IMG/VR virus record: IMGVR_UViG_3300042731_006647
Coordinates: 1 to 36,749 of that record
Reading direction: 5' to 3' (one strand)
DNA from: a virus
DNA: 36,749 bases
Made by a program: the position numbers and the translations under genes. The notes beneath the pieces were generated by a model. It saw only the letters and a list, made by a program, of their open reading frames with translations. It had not been told where the DNA came from and did not search any database. This document shows positions 20,814 through 29,063 of this stretch, one piece after another. Each line of letters begins with the position of its first letter. Position 1 is the stretch's first letter.

Positions 20814-23171
20814 ATGGCTCAAAAGCGATTTGGCCCTACTCTGGACGCAGGAACAGTGATCATTGAGCAGGATGCAGAGAAATCAATAGAGCCCTCTGCA
20901 TTAGGCTCGGCTGCTTACGTCGGAGTCCTCGAACGTGGGGCTGTAGGAGAATTAATAACCACCATTAGTAAAAAGTCTTTGTTGAAAAAAACCGGGGGGT
21001 ATATCCCTGATAGCCTACTTCCCGATGCCTGCAAAGACTTTTGGGACGAAGGAAATGGAGCGGGTACGCTTTTCCTATATCGTGTCACGGATGGCACTGA
21101 GGAAAAGTCTCAACTAACTTTGTGGGATCGAAGTAGCGCTAGAAACAAAGTTATTAAAGTAGAAGCAAAAAATGGTGGATGGTGGGGAGGTCGAAAAGAC
21201 ACTGTGATCTGTGACGTAGATAACGTGACAGACGTTGGCTATGGTAGTGATGAAACAAAAATTAAACTTCCCGATGCATTAGTGGTAAAAAAGAATAAAT
21301 GGAAAAACGGGACGGTAACAATCCATGGGCAGAGCGGGGATGTCACTTATAATGTTGTTAGTAATACATCTGGTGATGGGGTTTCCGGTGCGGTGTTAAC
21401 TCTAGCATCGGATAGCCTCGCTGACACTGACTATGGAACTTCGACAGATCAAGAGATTGTGTTGAATACAACTTCCGTTGATGCGTGGGGGCAAGACAAA
21501 AAACTTGCGGTTCAAATAAGCGATGGTCAAGTTTATCCAAGTTCGGAATGGGGCTTAAAATTATTCCTTCATGGCGACTTGGTTATGGAATGGCCTAACC
21601 TTTCATCTGATCCTAACTCAGATAAGTATTTCGTAAACATCATTAACGATGATAATTCAAACGAATATATTACTGTCACTGATTTGTGGGCGGGTGCTGT
21701 AACAGCTTCAACTCGCCCAGCGAACTTTTATTGTGCTCTTGCTAGCACCTCAATTGCTGCCACGACGATTACACTCTCACCTTGTATGGTAGTGGTTGAT
21801 TCATCACAAGCAGGTGCTAACACAATTGGAACGTTCACTTTTGGTGCAAACGTTATTCCAGACACCTACGAATTGACGTATGTTCTAGGAACCACCGATT
21901 GGACAGTCGCGAGTACAGGACAGCAGACTGACCATACGTTCGCACGAGCTGAAGACGGCGTGGCGTATACAGCGGATAACGCTTATTCAATCGGTTTTAC
22001 AATAACAGAAAGCGCACCATCTGACGGTGAAAAGTTCACTGTGTATGTAATACCACTTTATATGGATGAAGCAATTGGTGGAAAGATATTCTTTCCAGAC
22101 GAGTCATTTGCTCCAGCGACCGGGTGGAGTATTTCAGATAACACCCGTGTAGCCGCAACTATTGCAAGCGGTGACATGACAAACGGTGGTGTGATAACGG
22201 GTGACATTAACGTGATGCTGTCCTATCCTCAAGAGTTGAGTCAGGGGCATGAGGGGATTTGGGACATTGGCACATCCGATTTTCAACCAGCCTTTGACAC
22301 CAATATTAGCCCGTTTATTGATTTAGACGATCAGGGTTATGGGTTAGTAAAATTCGCCACCCCAGGGATCCAAGAATTGATGTCCGCTGGAAATGCCTTG
22401 ACGGTTCAGCAAGCCGGTATTGCATATGCGGAAGCAAAAAACCATCAATTCAGAGTTGAATTCCCCTCAAATTATACGGATGAGTCATCCGCCAAAACCT
22501 GGGTTAATGATACTCTTGGTAGAAGTGATCATATAAAGATATGTTTTCCAAGTTACGCCAAAGTTGCGGACCCAATTAGAAAGGGACTTTTAAAAACGGT
22601 TTCTTTGACGGGCATGATTATGGGTGAGGAGGCTAGGATTGCAAAAGACTATGACGGCTATCATAAAGTAGCTGCTGGAATTGATGCGAAGCTTTCTAAG
22701 ATTCGTGAATTACCAACACTAGAACGAAAACTGAACGGTGAAATTTTGAATCCGGTTGGTATTCAAAGAATCATTATTAAGAAAGGAAACTTTGTTATTT
22801 GGGGGGCCCGAATTCCTTACACAGATCCCGCGTTCACTTTCTGCCAGCACAGAGAATACCTCTCCCATATTGAACACACGTTACAAGAAAGTTATGACTG
22901 GATCATATTCGCTATTAATGACGAGGAGGAACGACCAAAAGCACTAGCCGCTGCCCAATCCTTATTTCTGCCTGAATGGAGAAAAAGAGCTATCAGAGGC
23001 AACACGCTAGAGGAAGCAGCCGCGGTTAAAATTGATGATGAAAATAACACCACTGTCGCAATGGCAGCAGGTGAAATGCACATGGAAATTAAATTGCGGG
23101 TAGCTGACACCGTAGAACAATTCATTATCACAATCGGTAAACAAGGAATCTTTGAAACCACGGCTGCTTAA
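20814..23171 (+). CDS. Contractile tail sheath protein (enlarged)
   Basis: A 785-aa protein with strong TAGGAGGAAACAC site. The N-terminus has the usual sheath start ('PTLDAGTVIIEQDAEKSIEP', 'SAAYVGVLERGAVGE', 'FLYRVTDGTEEKSQLTLWDR'). The C-terminal about 200 residues match the conserved sheath core: 'NPVGIQRIIIKKGNFVIWGA', 'REYLSHIEHTLQESYDWIIF', 'FLPEWRKRAIRGNTLEEAAA', 'VADTVEQFIITIGKQGIF'. This C-terminal domain handles inter-subunit strand exchange and contraction. It is longer than most sheaths (about 400-500 aa; T4 gp18 is about 660). The extra length lies around residues 300-480 and is beta-rich, probably a surface domain. The tube gene follows. Confidence 0.92.
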   Translation: MAQKRFGPTLDAGTVIIEQDAEKSIEPSALGSAAYVGVLERGAVGELITTISKKSLLKKTGGYIPDSLLPDACKDFWDEGNGAGTLFLYRVTDGTEEKSQLTLWDRSSARNKVIKVEAKNGGWWGGRKDTVICDVDNVTDVGYGSDETKIKLPDALVVKKNKWKNGTVTIHGQSGDVTYNVVSNTSGDGVSGAVLTLASDSLADTDYGTSTDQEIVLNTTSVDAWGQDKKLAVQISDGQVYPSSEWGLKLFLHGDLVMEWPNLSSDPNSDKYFVNIINDDNSNEYITVTDLWAGAVTASTRPANFYCALASTSIAATTITLSPCMVVVDSSQAGANTIGTFTFGANVIPDTYELTYVLGTTDWTVASTGQQTDHTFARAEDGVAYTADNAYSIGFTITESAPSDGEKFTVYVIPLYMDEAIGGKIFFPDESFAPATGWSISDNTRVAATIASGDMTNGGVITGDINVMLSYPQELSQGHEGIWDIGTSDFQPAFDTNISPFIDLDDQGYGLVKFATPGIQELMSAGNALTVQQAGIAYAEAKNHQFRVEFPSNYTDESSAKTWVNDTLGRSDHIKICFPSYAKVADPIRKGLLKTVSLTGMIMGEEARIAKDYDGYHKVAAGIDAKLSKIRELPTLERKLNGEILNPVGIQRIIIKKGNFVIWGARIPYTDPAFTFCQHREYLSHIEHTLQESYDWIIFAINDEEERPKALAAAQSLFLPEWRKRAIRGNTLEEAAAVKIDDENNTTVAMAAGEMHMEIKLRVADTVEQFIITIGKQGIFETTAA

Positions 23172-23204
23172 TTTTCTCTGAACTCTTTTTAGGAGGTAAT
23201 AAAA

Positions 23205-23651
23205 ATGGCTATCAAAAACGTGATTCAGGAAAACCGAGCGCAGATAAATAAGTTTTCCTTGTCCTTCACACCTGGGGTTGGAGCGCCCACTTTTGTTTCT
23301 GTAAGTGGCCTTGAAGAGGAACTTGACAGGACAGAATTACCTGACAGAACAACCCGAACAGGTGGCAGAAAAAAATCGATAGAGTTTGAGGTTGTTCAAC
23401 CTGCTCACCATGATATCGAAGTTGCTGCGATGACCAATTGGTATCAGGAGTGCCAAGACCCGGTTTCCCCCACCCACTTAAAGGTAGGGTCGTTGATTGT
23501 TTATGACACCGTTGGTTCACCAAGAGTTAAACGAACGCTTATGGGCTGCTGGCTTAGTAAGCGAGTCGATTCTGATCTAGATTTAAATGACGATGGAGCC
23601 CAGGCAACGATTACATGGACTGTGAACGCTGACGAAATGTTACCAGCGTAA
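23205..23651 (+). CDS. Tail tube protein (T4 gp19-like)
   Basis: A 148-aa protein behind TTAGGAGGTAATAAAA, the strongest-looking ribosome site here, as expected for one of the most abundant proteins. Motifs are 'FVSVSGLEEELDRTELPDRT', 'GGRKKSIEFEVVQPAHHDIE' and 'AAMTNWYQECQDPVSP', the usual gp19-type tube signature (VsGLe.e.d....pDr....g....i.....H....a...W). It forms the inner tube that the sheath surrounds. Sheath and tube are adjacent, as usual. A hairpin followed by a T-run lies between this gene and the chaperone gene and may reduce read-through. Confidence 0.9.
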   Translation: MAIKNVIQENRAQINKFSLSFTPGVGAPTFVSVSGLEEELDRTELPDRTTRTGGRKKSIEFEVVQPAHHDIEVAAMTNWYQECQDPVSPTHLKVGSLIVYDTVGSPRVKRTLMGCWLSKRVDSDLDLNDDGAQATITWTVNADEMLPA

Positions 23652-23674
23652 CGTCCTTTTCATCTCCTCGGGTC

Positions 23675-23715
23675 GTCCTCAACAAACGTTGCACGTAATT
23701 GGGAGGACATTTTTT
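23675..23715 (+). terminator. Nested hairpin with T-run after the tail tube gene (attenuator-like)
   Basis: Outer stem GTCCTC (23675-23680) pairs with GAGGAC (23703-23708). Within the loop, ACGT (23686-23689) and ACGT (23693-23696) can form an inner stem. Six Ts (23710-23715) follow immediately. This resembles a rho-independent terminator of moderate strength. The right arm also contains the GGGAGG ribosome site of the next gene, so it may restrain translation as well. Confidence 0.45.
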
Positions 23716-23718
23716 AAA

Positions 23719-24573
23719 ATGTATACCACTACAATAAAAGAACTAGGACAAAAGCTCCCTATTGGGTTTTTGGTTAAGGGGGAGCTTTGCAAGGATTTTA
23801 CTCTTAGACCTTATAAAAGCCGTGTCGATAGACACTTAAATGCTTGGAGGGAAGCAAACGAAGGAAAAAGTTTAGCACATTTGACAGCAAAGTATTTGTC
23901 TCTAATTGTTTCAGAGGCTGGCGGTAAAGCCTACGTACTAACAGATGATGGTGGGAGTACAGCCGACCAAGAATTTAAATTCCATCTCTGGAATTATGCA
24001 GACGTGATTTACGCCTACTTGTATTCAAGGATCGTGAATATTGATAATTGGATTAATGTTTCTTACGTTTGCCCTAACTCTTCCTGCAATACGCGTGGCA
24101 CGATGAAAGCTGATTTGTATTCAACCGAAGTACGTGTTTTAGACGAGCCGCAGGAGATGACCCATTGGGTAAAACTAAAACGCGGGTTTAAATTAAGAGA
24201 TGGAAAAAAGTGCGTTGGTTTACGTTTACGACCGATCACTTTTCAGGCACAGCTTGGGGTAGGGGCGGGAATGACGAGTATGAATTCTATTGGGTACCAT
24301 CATTTTAGGGAGGCCGTTGATCAAGTAGAAACCAATGCTAGTGGTGAGGGCAAAAAACGATTTGATTATGTTTTAACGAATGAGGAGATTGACGAGATAG
24401 AAAAAATTGATGTGTTAGTGATAGATAGGCAAGCTGACAAAATAGCGGCTGGTCCAGACTTAAGAACTCATTTAGAATGTCCTAAATGCGGAATTAAAAT
24501 TTTGAACGCTCTGAATTGGAGTTTTGACCATTTTTTCGATCTCTCGGTCCCTATGGGGGTGCTGATGCCCTAA
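23719..24573 (+). CDS. Tail assembly chaperone, frame-0 product (gpG-like)
   Basis: A 284-aa protein; ATG 23719 with GGGAGG 12 bases upstream (TTG 23689 is in frame, unlikely). It stands directly before the tape measure, the standard place for the two-part chaperone that coats it. Features are 'IKELGQKLPIGFLVKGELCK', 'YKSRVDRHLNAWREANEGKS', a four-Cys pair ('CPNSSC' near residue 120 and 'CPKC' near residue 255) that can bind zinc, 'HYHFREAVDQVE'-like helices, and the end 'NWSFDHFFDLSVPMGVLMP'. A slippery heptamer near the end provides a -1 frame extension (next entries). The frame-0 product is expected to be the major one. Length is larger than lambda gpG (about 140 aa), similar to chaperones of large myoviruses. 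Confidence 0.78.
   Translation: MYTTTIKELGQKLPIGFLVKGELCKDFTLRPYKSRVDRHLNAWREANEGKSLAHLTAKYLSLIVSEAGGKAYVLTDDGGSTADQEFKFHLWNYADVIYAYLYSRIVNIDNWINVSYVCPNSSCNTRGTMKADLYSTEVRVLDEPQEMTHWVKLKRGFKLRDGKKCVGLRLRPITFQAQLGVGAGMTSMNSIGYHHFREAVDQVETNASGEGKKRFDYVLTNEEIDEIEKIDVLVIDRQADKIAAGPDLRTHLECPKCGIKILNALNWSFDHFFDLSVPMGVLMP
24531..24537 (+). other. Programmed -1 frameshift site T TTT TTC
   Basis: The heptamer TTTTTTC is phased in frame 0 exactly as X XXY YYZ (CAT TTT TTC, codon starts 24529, 24532, 24535), the arrangement for simultaneous slippage of two tRNAs. It lies 12 codons before the frame-0 stop. After -1 slippage the frame stays open for 61 codons. A small stem (GGG/CCC around the end of the frame-0 gene) and AGACA/TGTCT (about 24580-24595) may act as stimulators. 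Confidence 0.75.
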
Positions 24574-24722
24574 ACGAAGACATTCATTGTCTGTGCTACT
24601 TTGGTAGCGGGTTTTCATTTGGTGATGTGTTGGACATGACATTGAAGGAACGGGAATGGTTTTTAAACCGTCTCCTTAAACAACTTAAACAGGAAGCACA
24701 ATGGCGGAAAACGTCGGGTTAA
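24537..24722 (+). CDS. Frameshift extension of the tail assembly chaperone (gpGT-like T domain)
   Basis: Reading from C24537 in the -1 frame gives RSLGPYGGADALNEDIHCLC, YFGSGFSFGDVLDMTLKERE and WFLNRLLKQLKQEAQWRKTS-G, 61 codons ending at TAA 24720-24722. The segment has the 'G.fs..dv..Mt..Er.wfl.rL' pattern of C-terminal chaperone parts that contact the tape measure. It has no ATG with a good ribosome site at its beginning, which agrees with translation only by frameshift. The fusion would have 334 residues (273 from frame 0 and 61 from the -1 frame). It overlaps the tape-measure start at 24701 by 22 bases. Confidence 0.75.
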   Translation, partial: RSLGPYGGADALNEDIHCLCYFGSGFSFGDVLDMTLKEREWFLNRLLKQLKQEAQWRKTSG

Positions 24723-26971
24723 GAGCACGGTTAAGTTTTTACGGTGACAGTGCAATTCAAGGTATGAGACGCGCTGGTAAAGCCATGACAAAAATGGGCA
24801 TGAATGCCCAGATGGCAAAACAAGGCGTACAAGACCTTCAGCGCAGTTTTGCTGGTGCGGGATTGGCCACGGCTGGTATTGGTGCGGGTGTCGTTGCGAC
24901 CGTAAAAAAGTTTGCCGATTTTGAAGGTCAAATGGGAGCGGTTAAGGCTGTGCTAGGTAAAGAGGCCGCACCTAGTTTCGCCCGCTTAGAAGCCCAAGCG
25001 ATGATGTTAGGAGCCACCACTTCCTTTACTGCCAAACAGGCCGCTGAGGCTATGGAGAACCTCGCAAGATCTGGAATGAACTCTGCCGACATAATGTCAG
25101 CTATCGGCCCTACGTTGGCGGCTGCGGCGGCCGATGGGATGGATTTAGGAACCGCTGCGGATATTGTCGCGTCCAACATGAAAGCATTCGGTCTTCAAGC
25201 TCAGGATGCTACCCGAATTGCAGATGCCTTAGCTTTCGTGAGTGCCAAAACAAATACCAACATGGTTAGTCTACAAGAGGGCTTAAAGTTTGCCGCCCCG
25301 GTTGCAAAAAATATGGGCGTTGAACTTGAAGCAACCGCCGCCTCACTAGGTGTGTTGGCTGACATTGGGTTAAAGGGAACTCTTGGAGGAACTGCACTTA
25401 AAAATGCCTTATTGAAAATAGCTGAGAGTGCAAAAAAAGGAAAGTTACCCGTTGGCGATCTAAGTGCAAAAATCGAGATGGTTGATAAAGACACTCTCGA
25501 TTTATCTAAAACAATGGAAAATATCGTTGGCAAATTAGGAGCAATAAAAGATCCATTAAAACGCGCCCAAGCCTCAATGGATCTTTTGGGTATGCGTGGT
25601 ATGGGTGCGGCGGCGGCATTTGAAGCACTTGGGAAAGGGACGGCTAAAAGCAACACCCTTTTCAAGGACATGCAGAAAAATGCTAGAGGCACAGCCGCTA
25701 CAATGCAAAAAATGCGATTGGATAACTTGCACGGTGATATGGTGCGGTTGTCATCCGCTTGGGATGGTTTCACGAATTCAATGGGTAAAGCTTTTAGGCC
25801 CATTGCCGAGGAAGTGATTGCAGGACCAAACGGTTTAATCACGATGTTTGGTGACGCGGCAAAAGCGTTTGAAGTGCTAGCCAATGACGCTGGTTTAGGT
25901 TCTGATCAAATGAATAAAAAACTGAGTGAGCTTAATCAAACGGCTGTTCAGTTTGCTTCTGGGTTTAAAGAGGGAATAGAAGGCGCTAAATGGGTGTTTG
26001 AGCAATTTGTTGCCGCTGTTAAAACGCCCTTTATTTTCTTACAGAAAATGTTAGGTCCATTAGGTCTTTTTGGGGAAAGTGGTCCAGGCATTAAGGGAAT
26101 AACGGCGCTTACGATGAAGTTCTTAGCCTTTGGTGCAGCCGCGAAGGTTGGAACCGTTGCGTTTAGAATGCTTCGTGGGACAGGTAGATTAGCGGGTGGT
26201 TTACTGCCTATGTTTGGGAGACGGGGAAAAGGTGCGGGGGGTATAGGGGGAAATCTTTTAGGCGCTGCGGGTGCCGCTGGTGCGCAACCTGTACGCGTTG
26301 TTAATTTCCATGAAGCTGGCGGGGCGTTTGGTGGCGGTGGGACAGGCGATTTTATTGGGCCTCAACAGCAAACAGGTCCAGGTTTTTTTGGCAAAAAAGT
26401 TGGTAGGGGAATGTTTGATGGCATGTCCAAATTAGGAAAAGCCGCAAGTGTGGCAGGAACTGGTTTAAGCTTATTTGGAGCTGGACTTGCAGGCTTCCAA
26501 TTAGGATCTGCATTAGATGAGGCTTTTGGGATTAGTGATTGGATTGGCAAACAGTCAGGGGCATATAAGGAAGCTCAGGCAAGGGCGAAAGAAAATGTAG
26601 CAAAGTACGAAAAAGCAGGATTCGCCCGGCAAGTGGCCATGTTCGCAAACCTTCAATCCAAAGGAATGCAAATTGACACTGGAAAAGGCAAACGCGAGCA
26701 AGTGACAAGGGAGCTTGTTATTGAACGAATGAAACAAGGAATTATGAAAGATAAGACAGCGACGGAGCAAGCGGCCATTTTGAAATCCTTGGGGCCGATC
26801 CTTAACACTATAAAAACCACCGCAGAATTAAAATCTACTCAACCCATAAACCTTAAAGTAAATATTGAGGGCAAAGAAGTTGCTAAGGCAATAGCTGTCA
26901 CGCGAGAGGAAACGGATGCCAGGAGGGGCAAAAAGGTCAAACCGTCTACACGCCGGGAGAATAGAAGTTAA
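24701..26971 (+). CDS. Tail tape measure protein
   Basis: A 756-aa protein with the phage tape-measure (TP901 family / PhageMin_Tail) core: 'FAGAGLATAGIGAGVVATVK', 'FADFEGQMGAVKAVLG', 'EAQAMMLGATTSFTAKQAAE', 'AMENLARSGMNSADIM', then 'LQEGLKFAAPVAKNMGVELE' and 'AASLGVLADIGLKGTLGGTA'. Residues about 40-65 and 450-620 contain hydrophobic, Gly/Ala-rich helices typical of the membrane-inserting part; the end is basic ('KKVKPSTRRENRS'). It sets tail length: at about 0.15 nm per residue a tail near 110 nm is expected. The start overlaps the chaperone extension by 22 bases; the stop overlaps the next gene as TAATG. Confidence 0.93.
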   Translation: MAENVGLRARLSFYGDSAIQGMRRAGKAMTKMGMNAQMAKQGVQDLQRSFAGAGLATAGIGAGVVATVKKFADFEGQMGAVKAVLGKEAAPSFARLEAQAMMLGATTSFTAKQAAEAMENLARSGMNSADIMSAIGPTLAAAAADGMDLGTAADIVASNMKAFGLQAQDATRIADALAFVSAKTNTNMVSLQEGLKFAAPVAKNMGVELEATAASLGVLADIGLKGTLGGTALKNALLKIAESAKKGKLPVGDLSAKIEMVDKDTLDLSKTMENIVGKLGAIKDPLKRAQASMDLLGMRGMGAAAAFEALGKGTAKSNTLFKDMQKNARGTAATMQKMRLDNLHGDMVRLSSAWDGFTNSMGKAFRPIAEEVIAGPNGLITMFGDAAKAFEVLANDAGLGSDQMNKKLSELNQTAVQFASGFKEGIEGAKWVFEQFVAAVKTPFIFLQKMLGPLGLFGESGPGIKGITALTMKFLAFGAAAKVGTVAFRMLRGTGRLAGGLLPMFGRRGKGAGGIGGNLLGAAGAAGAQPVRVVNFHEAGGAFGGGGTGDFIGPQQQTGPGFFGKKVGRGMFDGMSKLGKAASVAGTGLSLFGAGLAGFQLGSALDEAFGISDWIGKQSGAYKEAQARAKENVAKYEKAGFARQVAMFANLQSKGMQIDTGKGKREQVTRELVIERMKQGIMKDKTATEQAAILKSLGPILNTIKTTAELKSTQPINLKVNIEGKEVAKAIAVTREETDARRGKKVKPSTRRENRS

Positions 26972-27729
26972 TGACACATATAAAGATCCCCACGGAGTGG
27001 CAGATTAAAAACCTCGATGAGGACGAAGTTATTTTGCCCCCTTACCCTATAAGTGAAAATGGGGTGAGGATATCAGGAGTAGGTGGAAATATTGTCAAAC
27101 AAGAGCGTATGGGGTTTCAAAATCCTATTGTTCAATGGACTAGTGGTTTACATAAAACAATAACGTTTACCTCGGTTCTTTTTGCAGAGGATACGGAAGC
27201 TGATATTAAAAACGAGTTGGTGCAGTTTGAAAACTTAACGTTAAGAAATGACAAACTAGGTAGACCCCCTATTTGTGTTTTCAGTCTTGGTAGCCAAATT
27301 TCTGAAACGGTTATTGTAGAGAGTATTGATCAGGATATATCCCCTGTACGCCCAGAGGGAAAACTAAGACAGGTCACGCTTGATATTACCCTCGTCAAGT
27401 ACAAGCCCTTCAGTCAAGTTCAGATTGATGCAACGAAGCCTGGCAAAGAAAGTTACTATCTAGTCGTAACACGTGCTGAGGCATCTTATGAGGAGATAGC
27501 GAAACGGTATTATGGAAATCCTTTGCAAGGAGATAGACTAAGAAAACGTCACCCAGAAATGCCTTTGATGCCTACTGTAGGATCAACTGTTAATGTTCCT
27601 GCAAAATCAATTATCCTTAGAGAGGTGGTAGAGCCAGAGTTTCACGCTTTGAGTTTAACGAATGAGGATGCCGTTGCAAGGTTTGAAAGCATCCTAAAAA
27701 CCCGTGCTACTAGAAAGGCATATATTTAA
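26971..27729 (+). CDS. Baseplate protein with LysM domain (gp53-like)
   Basis: A 252-aa protein. The first about 150 residues resemble the myovirus baseplate protein that follows the tape measure ('VEDEVILPPYPISENGVRIS'-like N-terminus, 'QWTSGLHKTITFTSVLFAED', 'GRPPICVFSLGSQISETVIV'). Residues about 162-212 form a LysM domain: 'YYLVVTRAEASYEEIAKRYY', 'GDRLRKRHP' and 'VGSTVNVP'. LysM domains bind peptidoglycan; in phage baseplates (T4 gp53, P2 gpX, Mu-like) they attach the wedge or hub. The stop overlaps the next ATG (TAATG). Confidence 0.82.
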   Translation: MTHIKIPTEWQIKNLDEDEVILPPYPISENGVRISGVGGNIVKQERMGFQNPIVQWTSGLHKTITFTSVLFAEDTEADIKNELVQFENLTLRNDKLGRPPICVFSLGSQISETVIVESIDQDISPVRPEGKLRQVTLDITLVKYKPFSQVQIDATKPGKESYYLVVTRAEASYEEIAKRYYGNPLQGDRLRKRHPEMPLMPTVGSTVNVPAKSIILREVVEPEFHALSLTNEDAVARFESILKTRATRKAYI

Positions 27730-29063
27730 TGGCTCATATGCCTTCAGCAAGAACTTTATTGATAGGGCAAGACGTCGCTCCAGAATTCGAACTTACGATA
27801 TCAGGAAAAGATGCTGGTAAAGGTACCCAATTATTTGATGCAGTCCGTCCTCTTATCTCCTCCGTTATTTATGAAGAGGATGAGGAAATGTCCGCGTTAT
27901 TTGAACTACGTGTCATCAACCAGCCGGATGACATTTACGGCCAGCCCTCGGACTGGACTGCTGTATTAGAGTCCAAGGCTTTTCAGGAGGGTAACTTTAT
28001 CGATTTGTGGATGGGCTATGGTTACCGTCAAGCCTATATGGGTAGAGTCGAAATCGTTAAATGGCTACCTAAGTATCACCCGGATGGGGCTGTAGATTTC
28101 ATAATACGTGGGTTTGATGGTCGCCATAGAATGACCCTAGGAAACCAATTTAAAGTCAAGCAAAGTGGAAAGCAACGGAAGCGAAAAACGTTTTACAAAA
28201 ACATGTCAGATGAACTTATTGTTAAACGCATTGCTGATAAGTACGGATATTCGATTGACACTGATAAGACTGAAACCAAAAAACACACTAGAGTCGATTC
28301 AGCAGGTAAAAAGAGATCAGTTTTTCCTACCCGAGTTCAGGCAAGTAATGTGACGGACTGGGAGTTTTTACAACGTATCGCCCAGATTAATAGGTTTGAT
28401 TTATGGGTTGACTACCGTTTGTCAAAAAAGAATTTTGTGGTGAATTTTAAAAAGCGGCAAGACATAGGATCACCTGAATTCTTGTTTACCTATAACGGGC
28501 GTGATGGAAGTTTAATTGAGGCTGAACCTGACTTTGCTATAACAGATCAAGTTACTGACGTTGAAGTCCTGCACTTTGATCATAGGAAACGGAAAATTGA
28601 ACGTTCAATAATCAGTGATATTAATCCCTCTGAGGACGTAAAGCTAACGTCTGCATCCCCTGGTAGATTTAAAGTTAACAAGGCATTAGATGTTGGAGCC
28701 CGAGTAAGGTTCTCTGCGTTCGGTCAAGTAATGGAAGCATTTAGTGACAGACCTTTTAAGAGTAAGGCTGAAGCTAAAACGTTTGTTACGAACTGGCTAA
28801 AAGAACGTGAGAGTGACATGATTATTTTATCAGGTCGTGTAGTGGGTGTTGAAACCCTAAGACCTCGACAGGTGCATCAAATAGAAGGACTAGGCAAACG
28901 TATTGATGGGCTCTACAGATTTACTCAAGTCAGACATGATATGTCACCGGGTAAAATATATGACTGCAAGTTTGTGGCTTACAAAGTATTATCACAAGAT
29001 ATCGCAAGACGTAAAGCCACAACCAAAGTTGTAACGAAATCTAAACCACAAGCGGCTGGGTAA
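27729..29063 (+). CDS. Baseplate hub protein, gpD / T4 gp27-like
   Basis: A 444-aa protein. It contains the phage late control D / gp27 hub pattern: N-terminal beta barrel ('FELRVINQPDDIYGQPSDWT', 'WMGYGYRQAYMGRVEIVKWL'), then 'FIIRGFDGRHRMTLGN', 'DELIVKRIADKYGYSID', and the characteristic 'TDWEFLQRIAQINRFDLWVD' that precedes the second barrel. 'DVEVLHFDHRKRKIERSIIS' and 'GRVVGVETLRPRQVHQIEGL' mark the later barrel and closing part. It forms the trimeric hub that joins the tube to the spike. It overlaps both neighbours as TAATG, and is followed by the spike gene, as in many phages. Confidence 0.87.
   Translation: MAHMPSARTLLIGQDVAPEFELTISGKDAGKGTQLFDAVRPLISSVIYEEDEEMSALFELRVINQPDDIYGQPSDWTAVLESKAFQEGNFIDLWMGYGYRQAYMGRVEIVKWLPKYHPDGAVDFIIRGFDGRHRMTLGNQFKVKQSGKQRKRKTFYKNMSDELIVKRIADKYGYSIDTDKTETKKHTRVDSAGKKRSVFPTRVQASNVTDWEFLQRIAQINRFDLWVDYRLSKKNFVVNFKKRQDIGSPEFLFTYNGRDGSLIEAEPDFAITDQVTDVEVLHFDHRKRKIERSIISDINPSEDVKLTSASPGRFKVNKALDVGARVRFSAFGQVMEAFSDRPFKSKAEAKTFVTNWLKERESDMIILSGRVVGVETLRPRQVHQIEGLGKRIDGLYRFTQVRHDMSPGKIYDCKFVAYKVLSQDIARRKATTKVVTKSKPQAAG

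Noticed and set aside
24537-24722. Separate small gene instead of frameshift extension
   Set aside because: No ATG or GTG with a ribosome site near its beginning; the phased slippery heptamer explains it better. An internal ATG in that frame would give only a short fragment.
25201-25884. Open frame of 227 codons on the - strand
   Set aside because: Antisense to the conserved tape-measure core; its composition (Ala/Ser/Pro-rich) is the expected shadow.
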